A DNA stretch of 51,027 nucleotides. Origin: Candidatus Iainarchaeum sp. (lineage in GTDB: Archaea; Iainarchaeota; Iainarchaeia; Iainarchaeales; GCA-2688035). The stretch covers positions 1 to 51,027 of the forward strand of contig JAFCCL010000010.1 of NCBI GenBank assembly GCA_017610205.1. The letters are read 5' to 3'. Both the position numbers and the translations under genes were made by a program. The notes under the pieces were generated by a model, which made no database searches, was not told where the DNA came from, and worked only from the letters and a program-made list of their open reading frames with translations. This document shows positions 24,835 to 35,300 of this stretch, piece after piece; within the stretch, counting starts at the first letter, position 1; every line of letters begins with the position of its first letter.

Positions 24835-26100
24835 TTAAATCATCACAACAACTTTTGACTTTATTGAAAAAGTAATTCCCGCCATTGCAAGAATCAGAAA
24901 CGCAAAAATCAGGAAAGGCAAATGGAGACCAAAGGATTCGGAAAGAAAGCCCAGTAAAAGCACGCTTACAAAACCGCTTATTTTCAAAGTTGCCTTGAAA
25001 AGCCCGGTCATTTCCCCGTCATTAACTCTTGGAGTTATATCTGTTATCAAACCATTTACAGCAGGCTGGATTAGTGCAACAATTATTCCAAGGACAAAGG
25101 CAGCGGCAAAGAAGACAACTGAAAGGGAATTGTCAAGGGCTATTGCAGCCAATGCAATGGATGCAATCACAAAACCAACTGCAATGACATTTGTTTTGTC
25201 CAAAGAATCTGCAAGTTCGGAAAAGAAAAAAGAAAAAAGAAACGGCAGGTTTATCAAAGCAAAAAGCAGGGAAATTTCAACAAGACCCAAATTTAACGAA
25301 ACCGCATGCAATGGAATAAGAAACGCAACAATTACCTGAATTGACATCATAAAAAATCCAATCAAAAGCGTGAAATATCCTACAAAACCCAATTCCTTTA
25401 AATCTTTAAATTCTTTTTTAATAACCTTGTCCTGAACAACAACCTCTTTAATCGCTTTTACAAAAGGACCTCCTTTGCATTTTATTCTTGAAATTATCAA
25501 ACCTCCCAAAATTGGAAACGGAATCAAGGCAAGCAAAAGCCACTGAATATTTCCCAAATTCAAACCAAAAAACAAAACTATTGGAATTACAATAAGCGGA
25601 GCAATAACAAAACAGGACTTGTAGACAGTAATGTAAAGACCAAAGGTTGCAGAGGTTTCTCCTTTTGGAGATTTTTCCCTTATAAAAGATTCTTCAACAA
25701 CCCAGAAAATTCCTACAATTCCATGAAACACCCTTGCAAAGAAAAGCACTATAAGACCTGCGGCTGAAGAAAGGAACGGAATTGAAAAGTAAAGAAGACC
25801 AAGAACAGGGTATAAAAACATTGAGCTGACAGTGAATTTTATCTTGTTTATTTTGCCAGCAAGGGCACCGGCAGGAAGGTCAAAAAATGCTCCAACAATA
25901 AAAAATATTCCGTAAAAAAGCGATGTAATAAAATAATTTTGAACAATGCTGTGGACAAATATTGAAAAAAACGGGTCAATAATGCCCCAGGCAAGAACAT
26001 AAATAAACATTCCAAAAATTAGTATTTTAACATCCTTTGGAATCTTTTTTAAATCACGGTGAACTCTCGTGTAAAGAAATGAATGAGTGTGGTGATGCAT
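24835..26100 (-). CDS. Major facilitator superfamily transporter
   Basis: The 421 aa contain about 12 hydrophobic helices. A central basic loop near residues 205-230 separates two six-helix halves (VVQDKVIKKEFKDLKELGFV). MFS-type motifs include GAFFDLPAGALAGKINK after helix 2. The substrate cannot be told; drug-efflux-like and sugar carriers are both possible. It reads away from the tnpB element. Confidence 0.85.
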   Translation of the reverse strand: MHHHTHSFLYTRVHRDLKKIPKDVKILIFGMFIYVLAWGIIDPFFSIFVHSIVQNYFITSLFYGIFFIVGAFFDLPAGALAGKINKIKFTVSSMFLYPVLGLLYFSIPFLSSAAGLIVLFFARVFHGIVGIFWVVEESFIREKSPKGETSATFGLYITVYKSCFVIAPLIVIPIVLFFGLNLGNIQWLLLALIPFPILGGLIISRIKCKGGPFVKAIKEVVVQDKVIKKEFKDLKELGFVGYFTLLIGFFMMSIQVIVAFLIPLHAVSLNLGLVEISLLFALINLPFLFSFFFSELADSLDKTNVIAVGFVIASIALAAIALDNSLSVVFFAAAFVLGIIVALIQPAVNGLITDITPRVNDGEMTGLFKATLKISGFVSVLLLGFLSESFGLHLPFLIFAFLILAMAGITFSIKSKVVVMI

Positions 26101-26480
26101 TTGAAAAGCCTTTTTTTAATAAAAGAAAGAGCATTTCTTTTAATATAATTGACTGTTTCGACTCACTCAAAAACACGAAAAATAATTATCTTAAACAGGA
26201 AGAAACGGCATAAAGTTTAATCTCTGATTCTGCAAATGTAGGGTCTTGAAATTGTTTTGCGACCTAAAAAAAAATAATTTAAAGCGGTTAAACGGAAGCA
26301 GACATTGTTTTCGGCGGAAATCTGTGCGAAGCGATTTTCATCGGAAACCCACTCTCTTTCAAAGTGTTTAAAAAAGGAAAAGAGGTAATTATTACAGTCC
26401 TCCAATTCCTGTGATAGTGGAGGATAAAAGCCAAAATCAGAGGTTTTTTGCGAAAAGAGAGCTGAACGTATATTAAGAGG
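26101..26480. other. Gap between MFS gene and tnpB; probable left end of the element
   Basis: There is no convincing gene. CCTCCA (26399-26404) and TGGAGG (26418-26423) form a hairpin 57 bases before tnpB. It resembles the CCTCC..GGAGG hairpin at the right end, as expected for subterminal palindromes of IS200/IS605 relatives. The rest is A/T-rich with TTTAA motifs. Confidence 0.5.
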
Positions 26481-27672
26481 ATGGAAAGAATGAAAGCTTA
26501 CAAATACAGGATATACCCAACAAAAGAGCAGGCAAAAGCTGTTGACGAGACGATGGAAAAATGCAGGTTACTCTACAATGAATTGCTTGCTTTGAAGAAA
26601 GAAACCTACAAAAAAGATGGTGTAGACCTGTCCAGAAAAGATTTATATAAGCAAGTAAAAGGAAATAGAGAAATATATTCGCAGGCCAGCCAAAACGTGG
26701 CTGACAGGATAAACAAAGCCTACCAAAACTTTTTCACAAGAATAAAGCGGGGTGAAAAAAAGAAAGGTTTTCCACGCTTTAAAAATTATGAAACATACAA
26801 TAGCATAACACTGCCACAAATAACCAATACTAAAAACATAGGCAAGAAAACTTATTTTCCAAAAATCGGCTGGCTGAACACCAAATACCACCGGCAAATA
26901 ACAGGAGTAGCAAAAACACTAACTGTAAAAAAAACCAAAAGCGAAAAATACTTTGTTACAATCTGCTGTAAAAAAACTACAGACAAGCCAATCAAAACAA
27001 CCAACAAAGAAGTTGGAATAGATTTGGGATTAAACAACTTTGTTGCCACAAGTGAAGGGGAGTTTTTTGAACATCCAAAACCGATGAAACAATTGACGGA
27101 AACAAGAAAAAAACTAGCAAGACGATTCAGCAAAACAAAAAAGAAAAGCAACAACAGAAACAAAACAAGAGTAAAATTAGCAAGAGTTGATGAAAAAATA
27201 GCTAACACAAGAAACGATTTTGGCTGGAAACTATGCCAAACACTTATCAAAAAATATGGAACAATATATGTGGAAGATTTGAACATAAAAGGAATGCAAA
27301 AGAACCACTATCTTGCTAAAGCAATAGCTGATGTTTCTTTGGGGGACTTTCTGCAAAAACTTTCCTACAAGGCTGAAAGTGCCAGAGGACAAGTCGTGAA
27401 AGTAAACCCAAAAAACACATCACAAAAGTGTAGTGAGTGTGGCAGGATAGTGAAAAAAGAGCTGTGCATAAGAACACACAAATGCCCAAATTGCAGTCTA
27501 GAAATAGATAGGGACTTGAACGCTGCACGAAACATACTTATAATAGGTAGGATAGGGCAGGAACTGCCCAAATTGAAGCCTGATGGAGACGAAGCCACTA
27601 CTGTTGGTACAAGTCAATGGCAAGCATTGTCAACGAAACAGGAAGCCTCCTGCGAAAGCTGGAGGTAGTTCA
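26399..27672 (+). mobile_element. Solo tnpB element (IS1341-like, IS200/IS605 superfamily)
   Basis: The element has a single tnpB gene and no tnpA within reach, so it is non-autonomous or domesticated. The left boundary is put at the hairpin at 26399. The right end is the hairpin CCTCC (27646) to GGAGG (27665) followed by TAGTTCAC. In this family the 3' end of the gene overlaps the guide (omega) RNA, with the guide read from sequence just beyond the right end. Exact ends are not certain. Confidence 0.6.
26481..27668 (+). CDS. tnpB: RNA-guided endonuclease TnpB
   Basis: The protein is 395 aa. The N-terminal region MKAYKYRIYPTKEQAKAVD is the usual OrfB start. All RuvC acidic residues are present: GIDLGLNNF (Asp), TIYVEDLNIKGM (Glu) and EIDRDLNAARNIL (Asp). 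The zinc finger is intact with QKCSECGR and HKCPNCS. The protein therefore looks catalytically competent. It lies 32 bases upstream of the SDR gene on the same strand. Confidence 0.95.
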   Translation: MERMKAYKYRIYPTKEQAKAVDETMEKCRLLYNELLALKKETYKKDGVDLSRKDLYKQVKGNREIYSQASQNVADRINKAYQNFFTRIKRGEKKKGFPRFKNYETYNSITLPQITNTKNIGKKTYFPKIGWLNTKYHRQITGVAKTLTVKKTKSEKYFVTICCKKTTDKPIKTTNKEVGIDLGLNNFVATSEGEFFEHPKPMKQLTETRKKLARRFSKTKKKSNNRNKTRVKLARVDEKIANTRNDFGWKLCQTLIKKYGTIYVEDLNIKGMQKNHYLAKAIADVSLGDFLQKLSYKAESARGQVVKVNPKNTSQKCSECGRIVKKELCIRTHKCPNCSLEIDRDLNAARNILIIGRIGQELPKLKPDGDEATTVGTSQWQALSTKQEASCESWR

Positions 27673-27700
27673 CTATAACTAATCCCCAAAAGGTAGTAGC

Positions 27701-28576
27701 ATGAAAATACTGGTAACAGGAAGCAATGGCTTTGTTGGAAAAAGACTTGTTTTGGCTTTGGAAAAAAAAGGGCATTCTGTAAAAGGGTTTGACACAGCCC
27801 AAGGCAATGACTTGCTTGACAAAAGGCAATGCAGGCAGGAATGCAAAGGCATTGAAGCAGTTTTTCACCTAGCAGCAGTACTGGACGAAAAAAGCCAAAT
27901 GCTTGAAAAAGTAAATGTTGAAGGAACAGAAAACATTTTGGAAGCAGCTTCAAAGCAAAGGTGCGCACGCTTTATTTTCCTAAGCACAGTAGGAGTAAAC
28001 GCCGGAGTGAAAGGAATTGTAAACGAAGAAAGCCAGCTTAAGCCAATTACGCCCTATGAAAAAAGCAAAGCAAGAGCAGAAAAGCTTGTTCTGGATTTTC
28101 AGGAAATGATTTCAATAACAATTATAAGAAGTGCACTTGTGCTTGGGCCAAACAAATACTGGCAAAGTATAATCAAACTTGCAGGCAAAGACTTTCCAAT
28201 TATCGGAGGAGGAAAACAGGTTTGGCAAACAATCTTTGTTGACGACCTGATTAATGCTCTTGTGTTTGTACTTGGCAAAAAGGAATGCATTGGAGAAACA
28301 TTTGTTGTGGCAGAACAAGGCAAGCCAACATTAAGGCAGTTGTATTCCGAAATCAGAAAACAGCTTGAAACAGGCGGAAAAATAAAAACAATGCCAAAAC
28401 TGGTTGCAAAAATTGTTGCAGTACTCAAAGGCAACAAAGGAATTCTTACAACACAACACATTGACAGGCTTGCAAGGGAAAGAAACTACAACACAGAAAA
28501 AATTAATGCGCTTGGATGGAAGGCAAAGGTTGGAATGGAAGAGGCTGTTAATAGAACTGTTGAAGGATTGAAATGA
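27701..28576 (+). CDS. NAD-dependent epimerase/dehydratase (extended SDR)
   Basis: This 291-aa Rossmann protein has the cofactor motif VTGSNGFVGKRLV, LSTVG for the catalytic Ser/Thr region and YEKSK for the catalytic Tyr-Lys. A nucleotide-sugar or related substrate is likely. The ribosome-binding site AAAGGTAG lies between the tnpB right end and the ATG. The 3' end overlaps the convergent methyltransferase by 29 bases. Confidence 0.88.
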   Translation: MKILVTGSNGFVGKRLVLALEKKGHSVKGFDTAQGNDLLDKRQCRQECKGIEAVFHLAAVLDEKSQMLEKVNVEGTENILEAASKQRCARFIFLSTVGVNAGVKGIVNEESQLKPITPYEKSKARAEKLVLDFQEMISITIIRSALVLGPNKYWQSIIKLAGKDFPIIGGGKQVWQTIFVDDLINALVFVLGKKECIGETFVVAEQGKPTLRQLYSEIRKQLETGGKIKTMPKLVAKIVAVLKGNKGILTTQHIDRLARERNYNTEKINALGWKAKVGMEEAVNRTVEGLK

Positions 28577-29204
28577 GAACTAATTTTGTTTTTTTCCAGA
28601 GATTTGATTTAAAGCTTGCAATTAACATGAAAAGTTGCGGTCCTTCAAAAAGGGCATAATATGGCTGCAGTTCTTCTATGTGAAAACCCCTCTCTGACAG
28701 TAATTTGCAAATTTTAAAGGAATCTTTTCCAGGATTTAAACCAAATGTGAAAATAAGTTTTGAGGTAGGGCTCTTTTTTAGCAGTCTTAAAGATTCGTTT
28801 AAAACAGGAATTAGGTGCATTGGTTCTTGGTGCCCTATCAGACCTATAATTACTTTGTTTTGAGAGTCTGTTGGAAGACCTGTTGTTGCTGCAGATTTAG
28901 TGAGAATTTTCATGTTTTCAACGCCTGCAGTTGTTTGTATTTTTTTAGCAAACTTGTTCATCTCTGGCGAAATATCAACACAGGTAACAAATCCATTTGG
29001 CACAAAGTTTTTTGCCAAAAAAACTTCAGATAGTGCAATCCCTGAACCAAGAGAAACAATTCTGTCACTTGTATTTATGTCGGCAAACAAAGAAATTCTA
29101 CTAATTTCTTGCTCTAATCTATTTGAATGTATCATTTTTGGGTAAAGAGGTGCAAGCCTGTTCCAAATTTGTTTAATTCTCTCCAAAGAAGTATTAGAGT
29201 CCAC
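28548..29204 (-). CDS. Class I SAM-dependent methyltransferase
   Basis: The 218 aa from GTG have WNRLAPLYPKMI at the N terminus, the SAM motif RIVSLGSGIALSEVFLA, then TCVDISPEM and a late LIFTFGLNPGKDSF segment. The frame stays open upstream to about 29337 with protein-like sequence (FFERAVGRVTSKERTQAKK) but without a start codon. The true N terminus may be longer, with a frameshift near 29335. The substrate is unknown. Confidence 0.8.
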   Translation of the reverse strand: MDSNTSLERIKQIWNRLAPLYPKMIHSNRLEQEISRISLFADINTSDRIVSLGSGIALSEVFLAKNFVPNGFVTCVDISPEMNKFAKKIQTTAGVENMKILTKSAATTGLPTDSQNKVIIGLIGHQEPMHLIPVLNESLRLLKKSPTSKLIFTFGLNPGKDSFKICKLLSERGFHIEELQPYYALFEGPQLFMLIASFKSNLWKKTKLVLISILQQFY

Positions 29205-29435
29205 TAACTCGGCACTAAATCTAGATAAAACTTTTTTTGCTTGCGTACGTTCCTTTGAGGTTACTCTGCCAACAGCTCTTTCAAAAAAAGTTTGGAAGTT
29301 GGATTTTGATTTAGCTGATTGGTTAAGAGTTGTTGTTCACCGTCTAATCAGCTTACGCTTTTTTACCTTTTTTTTCTTTACAATATAAAAGAAATGGTAT
29401 GAAGCAATTTAATCCTTTACTTTTTTGGCTTGACC

Positions 29436-30215
29436 TTACTTTTTTTCCTTTCCTGCTTTTTTTACTGTGTCTGTAATTGCTTTGAACTTTTTGCCCATTT
29501 CCTTTAAGTCGCCTTTGCACGATTCAAAAGCCGAACCAACCTGAATAATGTCAGCGCCTGCCTTGATTGTTTCATACGCGGCTTTTGGGGTTCTTACTCC
29601 GCCTGCAACAACCAGTGGGATGTCAATAATCTTTTTTGTTGCGGCAACCATTTCAACAGGAGCAGGCTCTGGCGCTCCACCGCCTGATTCAAGTATTACA
29701 AGTTTGCTTCCCATGTACTGGCCTGCAAGGGCGGTTACTGCTGCAAGGTATGCTTTGTTTCTTGGAATTAGCTGGGCTCTGCCCATCCAGCCAACTGCTT
29801 CCCCAGGCTCTATAATAATGTAAGATGTTGGAATTACCTCCAAACCCATTTGCTTTACAGGCAAGGCTGCTCCTGTTTGTGCACCAGAAATCCAGTATGG
29901 GTCGTTGCTGTTAAGCATTGACATAAAGTAAAGTGCGTCAGCATGCTTTGACAAGGTGTTAATGTTTCCGGGAAAAATTATTGTTGGCAAAGAGCTGTTT
30001 TTCTTTATTGCTTTCAATGACTCGTTTAATGACTTGCCCTGGGCTCCAACACTTCCGCCAACGGCAAAGGCATCAAGTCCGTTTTCTTCTGCCATGCGTG
30101 CAATTTCACCGCATGTTCCAGGTTCGTAGTTTGGAGGGTCCAATTGCATAAATGTAAGACCCTTGTCCTGCTCTATTTTTTCAAGAATTTTTTTGTAAAC
30201 TTTCCCCTCAATCAC
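29436..30215 (-). CDS. Geranylgeranylglyceryl phosphate synthase
   Basis: This 259-aa TIM barrel makes the first ether bond of archaeal membrane lipids from glycerol-1-phosphate and geranylgeranyl diphosphate. Visible motifs are FMQLDPPNY, FAVGGSVG, IIFPGNINTLSKHADALYFM, the YIIIEPGEAVGWMG region, YLESGGG-like LVILESGGGAPEP and VVAGGVRTPKAA with ADIIQVGSAFE. The TATA-like TTTTATATTG at about 29380-29389 probably serves the downstream methyltransferase. Confidence 0.93.
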   Translation of the reverse strand: MIEGKVYKKILEKIEQDKGLTFMQLDPPNYEPGTCGEIARMAEENGLDAFAVGGSVGAQGKSLNESLKAIKKNSSLPTIIFPGNINTLSKHADALYFMSMLNSNDPYWISGAQTGAALPVKQMGLEVIPTSYIIIEPGEAVGWMGRAQLIPRNKAYLAAVTALAGQYMGSKLVILESGGGAPEPAPVEMVAATKKIIDIPLVVAGGVRTPKAAYETIKAGADIIQVGSAFESCKGDLKEMGKKFKAITDTVKKAGKEKK

Positions 30216-30248
30216 TTAAAACATCCCAATATTCCTTGAGTTAATAAG

Positions 30249-30917
30249 TTATAAAAAGGTGTTTGTTGCCATTTCAAGAGTTTTTTCTAGACCCAGCCTG
30301 TTTTTATCCTTTCCTAGCAAAACAGCGCCATGGCCGGGAAAAAGGGCTTTAAAGCCTATTTTTTGCAGTTTTTTAAGGCTTTCAACAAGCTTTTGGGCGT
30401 TTCCAGAAGCCAAATCAGTTCTTCCAAAGCCCTTTACAAACAGGCAATCACCTGAAAAAAGAATTTCGCCTGGTTCAAGCAAAAGGCAAATGCTTCCGCC
30501 GGTGTGGCCAGGTGAATGAATTACTTTAAGCTTCATTTTGCCAAGATCAAGCTCTTGTTTGTCCTTTAAAAAAAATGAAACCTTTGGCAATTCTGTTTCT
30601 GGAAAAAATTGAAGGCATGCAAAATCAGTAAGCCCTGCATTTATTTTTCTTGCATCAGATTCATGCATTGCAATTTTTGCATTTGGAAAAAGGGCATCGC
30701 AGCCAAAGTGGTCTGCGTGACCGTGTGTGTGAATTATTAATGTTACTTCAACAGGTTCAATGCCAATGCGTTCAAACCCTGAAATCAATGCACCTACATT
30801 GTCACGTGTACTTGAATCTATCAGAACAATTTCCTTTTTGCCCCTGAGCAAAAAGCAGTTGCTTCCGCCATTGCTTGGAATGAAAGCAAAAATGTTTGGA
30901 AAAATTTCTGAAAACAT
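30249..30917 (-). CDS. MBL-fold metallo-hydrolase (glyoxalase II-like)
   Basis: The protein is 222 aa. The metal-binding residues are complete: HTHGHADHFG, SPGHTGGSICLLLE, LFSGDCLFV and LFPGHGAVLL. The arrangement is that of glyoxalase II-like thioester hydrolases, though MBL enzymes vary in substrate. It lies upstream of the GGGP synthase gene on the same strand, with a 33-base gap. Confidence 0.88.
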   Translation of the reverse strand: MFSEIFPNIFAFIPSNGGSNCFLLRGKKEIVLIDSSTRDNVGALISGFERIGIEPVEVTLIIHTHGHADHFGCDALFPNAKIAMHESDARKINAGLTDFACLQFFPETELPKVSFFLKDKQELDLGKMKLKVIHSPGHTGGSICLLLEPGEILFSGDCLFVKGFGRTDLASGNAQKLVESLKKLQKIGFKALFPGHGAVLLGKDKNRLGLEKTLEMATNTFL

Positions 30918-30959
30918 TAAAAGAATTAAATAGTAAGAAACTAAAAAGGAAAATGGTAA

Positions 30960-30976
30960 GGCAATGATGAGGTTAA
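30960..30976 (+). repeat. Conserved island element, copy 1
   Basis: Core GGCAATGATGAGGTTAA, followed by CACCTGCTGA. The TATA-like ATTAAATAG is at 30925-30933, 27-35 bases upstream. The core contains ATGATGA (a box C match) and a CTGA (box D match) 12 bases later. It also opens a micro-frame MMRLTPADLTEC. It lies between divergent promoters of the MBL gene and the first lipoprotein. Confidence 0.7.
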
Positions 30977-31081
30977 CACCTGCTGACCTAACGGAATGCT
31001 GAAGAACTCAATTTTGGGCCTATTGTTCTATTTGTGGAAAAAGGAAAACTTATTAAGTAACTAAATTTATAACTAGCCATA

Positions 31082-32293
31082 ATGAAAAATAAAAAATATG
31101 TTCCGGGAATTTTAGTGCTACTAATTATTGGGCTTGTTTTCATAAGTGGCTGCGTTCAGGAGGGAACAGAAACCGCGCCTCCTGTTCTTCCTGGAGCAGA
31201 GCCTCAGGAGGATAAACCAGAGGATTATATTGAACAAATGTCTGAATCTGAATTACAGGAATTGTGCGAAAGAGAGTCCTGGCCTCTGGAGTGTAGTATG
31301 GTTCCTGACACAAAAGGCAGAGAATTGTGCGAAAAATGCAAAGAACTAACGGGAGAAGGAACAAGAGAAGGAATAATAAAAGAAGAAGACATAACTCAGC
31401 TTACTTTTTTAGAAAATCTTGCTGCTGATCCATCTTGGAGCCCTGATGGAAGCCAAATAGTTTTTTTGGGTTTGGAGAAAAACTTGACGGAAGGCGGACT
31501 GTATACAATGAATGATGATGGAACCGGGATTACTAAAATTGCTGGCCAATGGGGACGCGACCATCTCTTCAATCCTTCCTGGAATCCGGTCAGCAATAAA
31601 ATCGCCTGCCATGGGCCCTCAAGTGGTCAGGGGCCAGGAGGCGAGGGATTGTTTTTAGTTGACTTGAGTGGAGATCAAACAAAAAGAGTCCAGCTAACTT
31701 CACAGAGAGTGGAGTATGTAGGTTGGAACCATGATGGAAAAAAGATCGCTTATAACGTCTATAGAGATTATGATTCTTCTTCAAATGAATACGAATCTTC
31801 TTCGATATGGGTGATGAATACTGACGGAAGCGGACAAACCCAGTTAACTACCACAGCGGATGGCTTTTGCGCTGGCCCGTCTTTCAGTTATGACGGCTCG
31901 AAGATTGTTTATCTAAAAGGATTTACTACTACAATGGGTGGGTTAAAGCCTGAGAAAGCAGTAAATGAGATTTGGGTCATGAATAGCGACGGCTCGAACA
32001 AACACATGATTTATGCGCCAGGGGAGGGCATGCAATTGGTAAGGGAGCGAGCTTGGAATAAGGATGATAAAATTGTATTTGCAAGACATCAACAGCGCAG
32101 AGCCCCTCAAATCTGGGTTATAAACTCTGACGGCACTAATCCTCAATGTATACTCGATCCTGAAGCAAGCGGTATTCCAACAGCTATTTATGATGACTTG
32201 GTTTGGGATAATAACGGAACAAAAGTAGCAGCCACCAAGGTAATAGTAAGCGATGAAAGCTGGCAAATATCTACCTTTTCTTGGGGAGGCTGA
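31082..32293 (+). CDS. Lipoprotein with TolB-like beta-propeller
   Basis: The 403 aa begin with a lipoprotein signal ending LVFISGC, so Cys24 is the likely lipidation site. Residues about 25-100 form a Cys-containing linker nearly identical in pattern to the next gene (ELCEKCKELT). Residues about 110-403 have six propeller blades of TolB/WD40-like type (DPSWSPDGSQIVFLG; NPSWNPVSNKIACHG; GPSFSYDGSKIVYLKG). It is a surface-anchored, probable binding protein. Confidence 0.85.
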   Translation: MKNKKYVPGILVLLIIGLVFISGCVQEGTETAPPVLPGAEPQEDKPEDYIEQMSESELQELCERESWPLECSMVPDTKGRELCEKCKELTGEGTREGIIKEEDITQLTFLENLAADPSWSPDGSQIVFLGLEKNLTEGGLYTMNDDGTGITKIAGQWGRDHLFNPSWNPVSNKIACHGPSSGQGPGGEGLFLVDLSGDQTKRVQLTSQRVEYVGWNHDGKKIAYNVYRDYDSSSNEYESSSIWVMNTDGSGQTQLTTTADGFCAGPSFSYDGSKIVYLKGFTTTMGGLKPEKAVNEIWVMNSDGSNKHMIYAPGEGMQLVRERAWNKDDKIVFARHQQRRAPQIWVINSDGTNPQCILDPEASGIPTAIYDDLVWDNNGTKVAATKVIVSDESWQISTFSWGG

Positions 32294-32351
32294 GCACTAC
32301 CTCATAAGAAAAGAATTAATAGTTGAATTATACTAATATTTCTACGATATT

Positions 32352-35300
32352 ATGAAAACAGCAAATATCGCCCTTGCAATTTTTGCTCTGGTTATCCTTT
32401 TATTTAGCGGCTGCGTTCAGGACTGGACAAAAACCTCGTCACCTACTTTGTCTGGAATAGAACCTCAAGAGGAAAAACCAGAGAACGGTATTGAACAAAT
32501 ACCTGAATCCGAGCTGTGGGAAATATGTAAAAGGGAGAACTGGCCTGCAGACTGCAGTGTTGTATCTGGCCTGCAAGACAGAAAATTGTGTGAAAAATGC
32601 AAAAAATTAACTGAAACAGAAATTCAAAAAGAAGCAGGAAATGGAACAGCAGCAAGAGGCGAAAATGATCTGCCAAAGTATTCTAAATCACAAGACTGGG
32701 AAATTCCAAGCGAAATGTTCGCAGAGATAAAGATGGATATGCCTGAAGGAGCAGATGTTAAAGGATATTGTGTTGAAGGAACTAGTGTTCAGGAAATGAT
32801 GAATTGGTACAAAAACCAAATAACAGGCTGGACATTAAAAAAAGAAAAGCCTGCTACAAAAATTCCTGAAACTGGAATAACAATAGGCATGCTAATCTAC
32901 CATAAAGACACTGAAGGTATTGGCATAACTGTACTAAGCGGAACAAAATTAAAAGGCACGTGTTACACTCTGGCTGCCGGGTCTTGGTCATTGTTTGAAA
33001 AAAATGGCAAAGGCGGGAAAGAACCAGAAAAAGAAAAGCCCGCTGAAAGCACCACTACAAAGCAAGTTGGAGAATGGAGCAAGACATTCGGAGGGACAGA
33101 AGCAGATTATGCATGGCTAGTTAAGCAAACATCTGACAAGGGGTATATCCTAGTAGGAGGAACGATTTCTTTTGGAGCAGGTGACCATGATGTATGGCTA
33201 ATTAAAACAGACAGCTCTGGAAATGAAGAATGGAACAAGACTTTTGGGGGAACAGATTATGATGATGCGCATTCTGTCCAGCAGACATCAGACGGAGGGT
33301 ATATTATTGCAGGAAGTACTGTTTGTTTTGGCGCTGGAAAGTATGATGCATGGGTAATCAAAACAGACGGCTCAGGCAATGAAGAATGGAGCAAAACATT
33401 TGGGGGAACAGAAGATGATTATGCATATTATGTTCAGCAGACATCTGATAGAGGTTATGTAATTGCAGGAGAAACATGGTCTTTTGGGGCTGGAGGAAAG
33501 GATGCATGGCTTATAAAAATAGACAGCTCGGGAAATGAGGAATGGAGCAAGACATTTGGAGGGAAAGATGGCGAATGGGTACAGTCAGTCCAGCAGACAT
33601 CTGATAAAGGTTATATTATTGCAGGAAATATAGCTTTTGATGAAACTGGTAATCATGATGTATTACTCATAAAAACTGATTCACATGGAAACGAAGAATG
33701 GACTAAGACATTTGGCGGAACAGGGGACGAAGAAGGAGAAAAAGTTCAGCAGACATCTGATGGGGGATATATTCTTGTAGGGGGGACAACTTCTTTTGGA
33801 AATGGAAGCTGGGATTTCTGGCTGGTAAAAACTGATTCAAAAGGGAACAAAGAGTGGAGCAAAACATTTGGAGGAACAGAAGCTGAAGGAGCGAAAGAAG
33901 TTCAGCAGACTTCGGATAAAGGGTATATTCTCACAGGAAAGACACGTTCTTTTGGAGCTAAAAGAGAGGATGGCTCCAGGGTTTGGAATGGATTGCTTGT
34001 AAAAACTGATTCAAGTGGAAATGAGGAATGGAGCAAAAATTTGGGGGGATTAGATGATGAGGAAATGTTTTCAGTTATCCAGATATCTGATGGAGGTTAT
34101 ATTGTTGCAGGAAAGACAAAATCTTTTAGTGATAATGAAAATTGGGATGTATGGCTTGTAAAATATGGGCCTGAAGAAAAGCACACTGTCGCGAGCCCAA
34201 CAAATAGAGCCCTTGCATCGTTGTCCATGACTTCATCCACTGACGGCTGGGCAGTAGGGGATGACGGAACAATAGTCAGATGGGATGGCTCTGCTTGGTC
34301 AACTGTTGCAAGCCCCACAGGAGAATTTCTCCATTCAGTTCATATGCTTTCACCCACTGACGGCTGGGCAGTAGGGTTAATATCACGCACTGGCGGATGG
34401 GCAATGGGAACTGGCGGAAGGATAATCAAATGGGATGGCTCTTCGTGGTCAATCGCTGCCGAGCCCATGACAAGTTCTCTTTACTCAATTTACATGCTTT
34501 CATCCACTGACGGCTGGGCAGTAGGAGAACATGGAACAATAGTCAAATGGAATGGTTCTTCGTGGTCAACTGTCAAAAGCCCTCCAGCGAATTCTTTTTA
34601 TTCGGTTTACATGCTTTCATCCACTGACGGCTGGGCAATGGGGTGGAATGGAGCGATAATCAGATGGAACGGCTCTACATGGTCAAGTGTCGCAAGCCCT
34701 ACAAAAAGTTCTCTCTTATCAGTCTACATGATCTCCTCTGATGAGGGTTGGGCAGTGGGAGTCAATGGAGCGATAATCAGATGGAACGGCTCTACATGGT
34801 CACTTGTTTCGAGCCCCACAAAAGGTTCCCTTGCATCTGTTTACATGCTCTCACCTACAGACGGATGGGCAGTAGGGTATGAAGGAACAATAATCAGGTG
34901 GGATGGTTCTTCATGGTCAAGCGTTGCGAGCCACACGACAAACTCTCTTTATTCTGTTCAGATGCTCTCACCTGCAAATGGCTGGGTAGTAGGGTTTGGC
35001 GGGAAGATAATTCCCATTCCTCCGGAAACCAATAGTCCGCCAGTTATTGAAAACCAAAAAACAGAAGAGCAGAGTAATCCAACGCATCTGGCAACTTTAA
35101 CACCAGCGCTTAGCTGGGACTATTATGATGCAGATAATGATGCTATGGAACAGTGCCAGATTCAAGTCGGCACCTCAAAAAGTGACAGCAGTTTATGGGA
35201 TTATGCCTTAACCAGACAACAAGAGTTAGAGGGAGCTGTGCACAATGAAGCCTTTGATGACTTGGATAACATTAATTTTTCAAACCCGGGCAAGGCGTCT

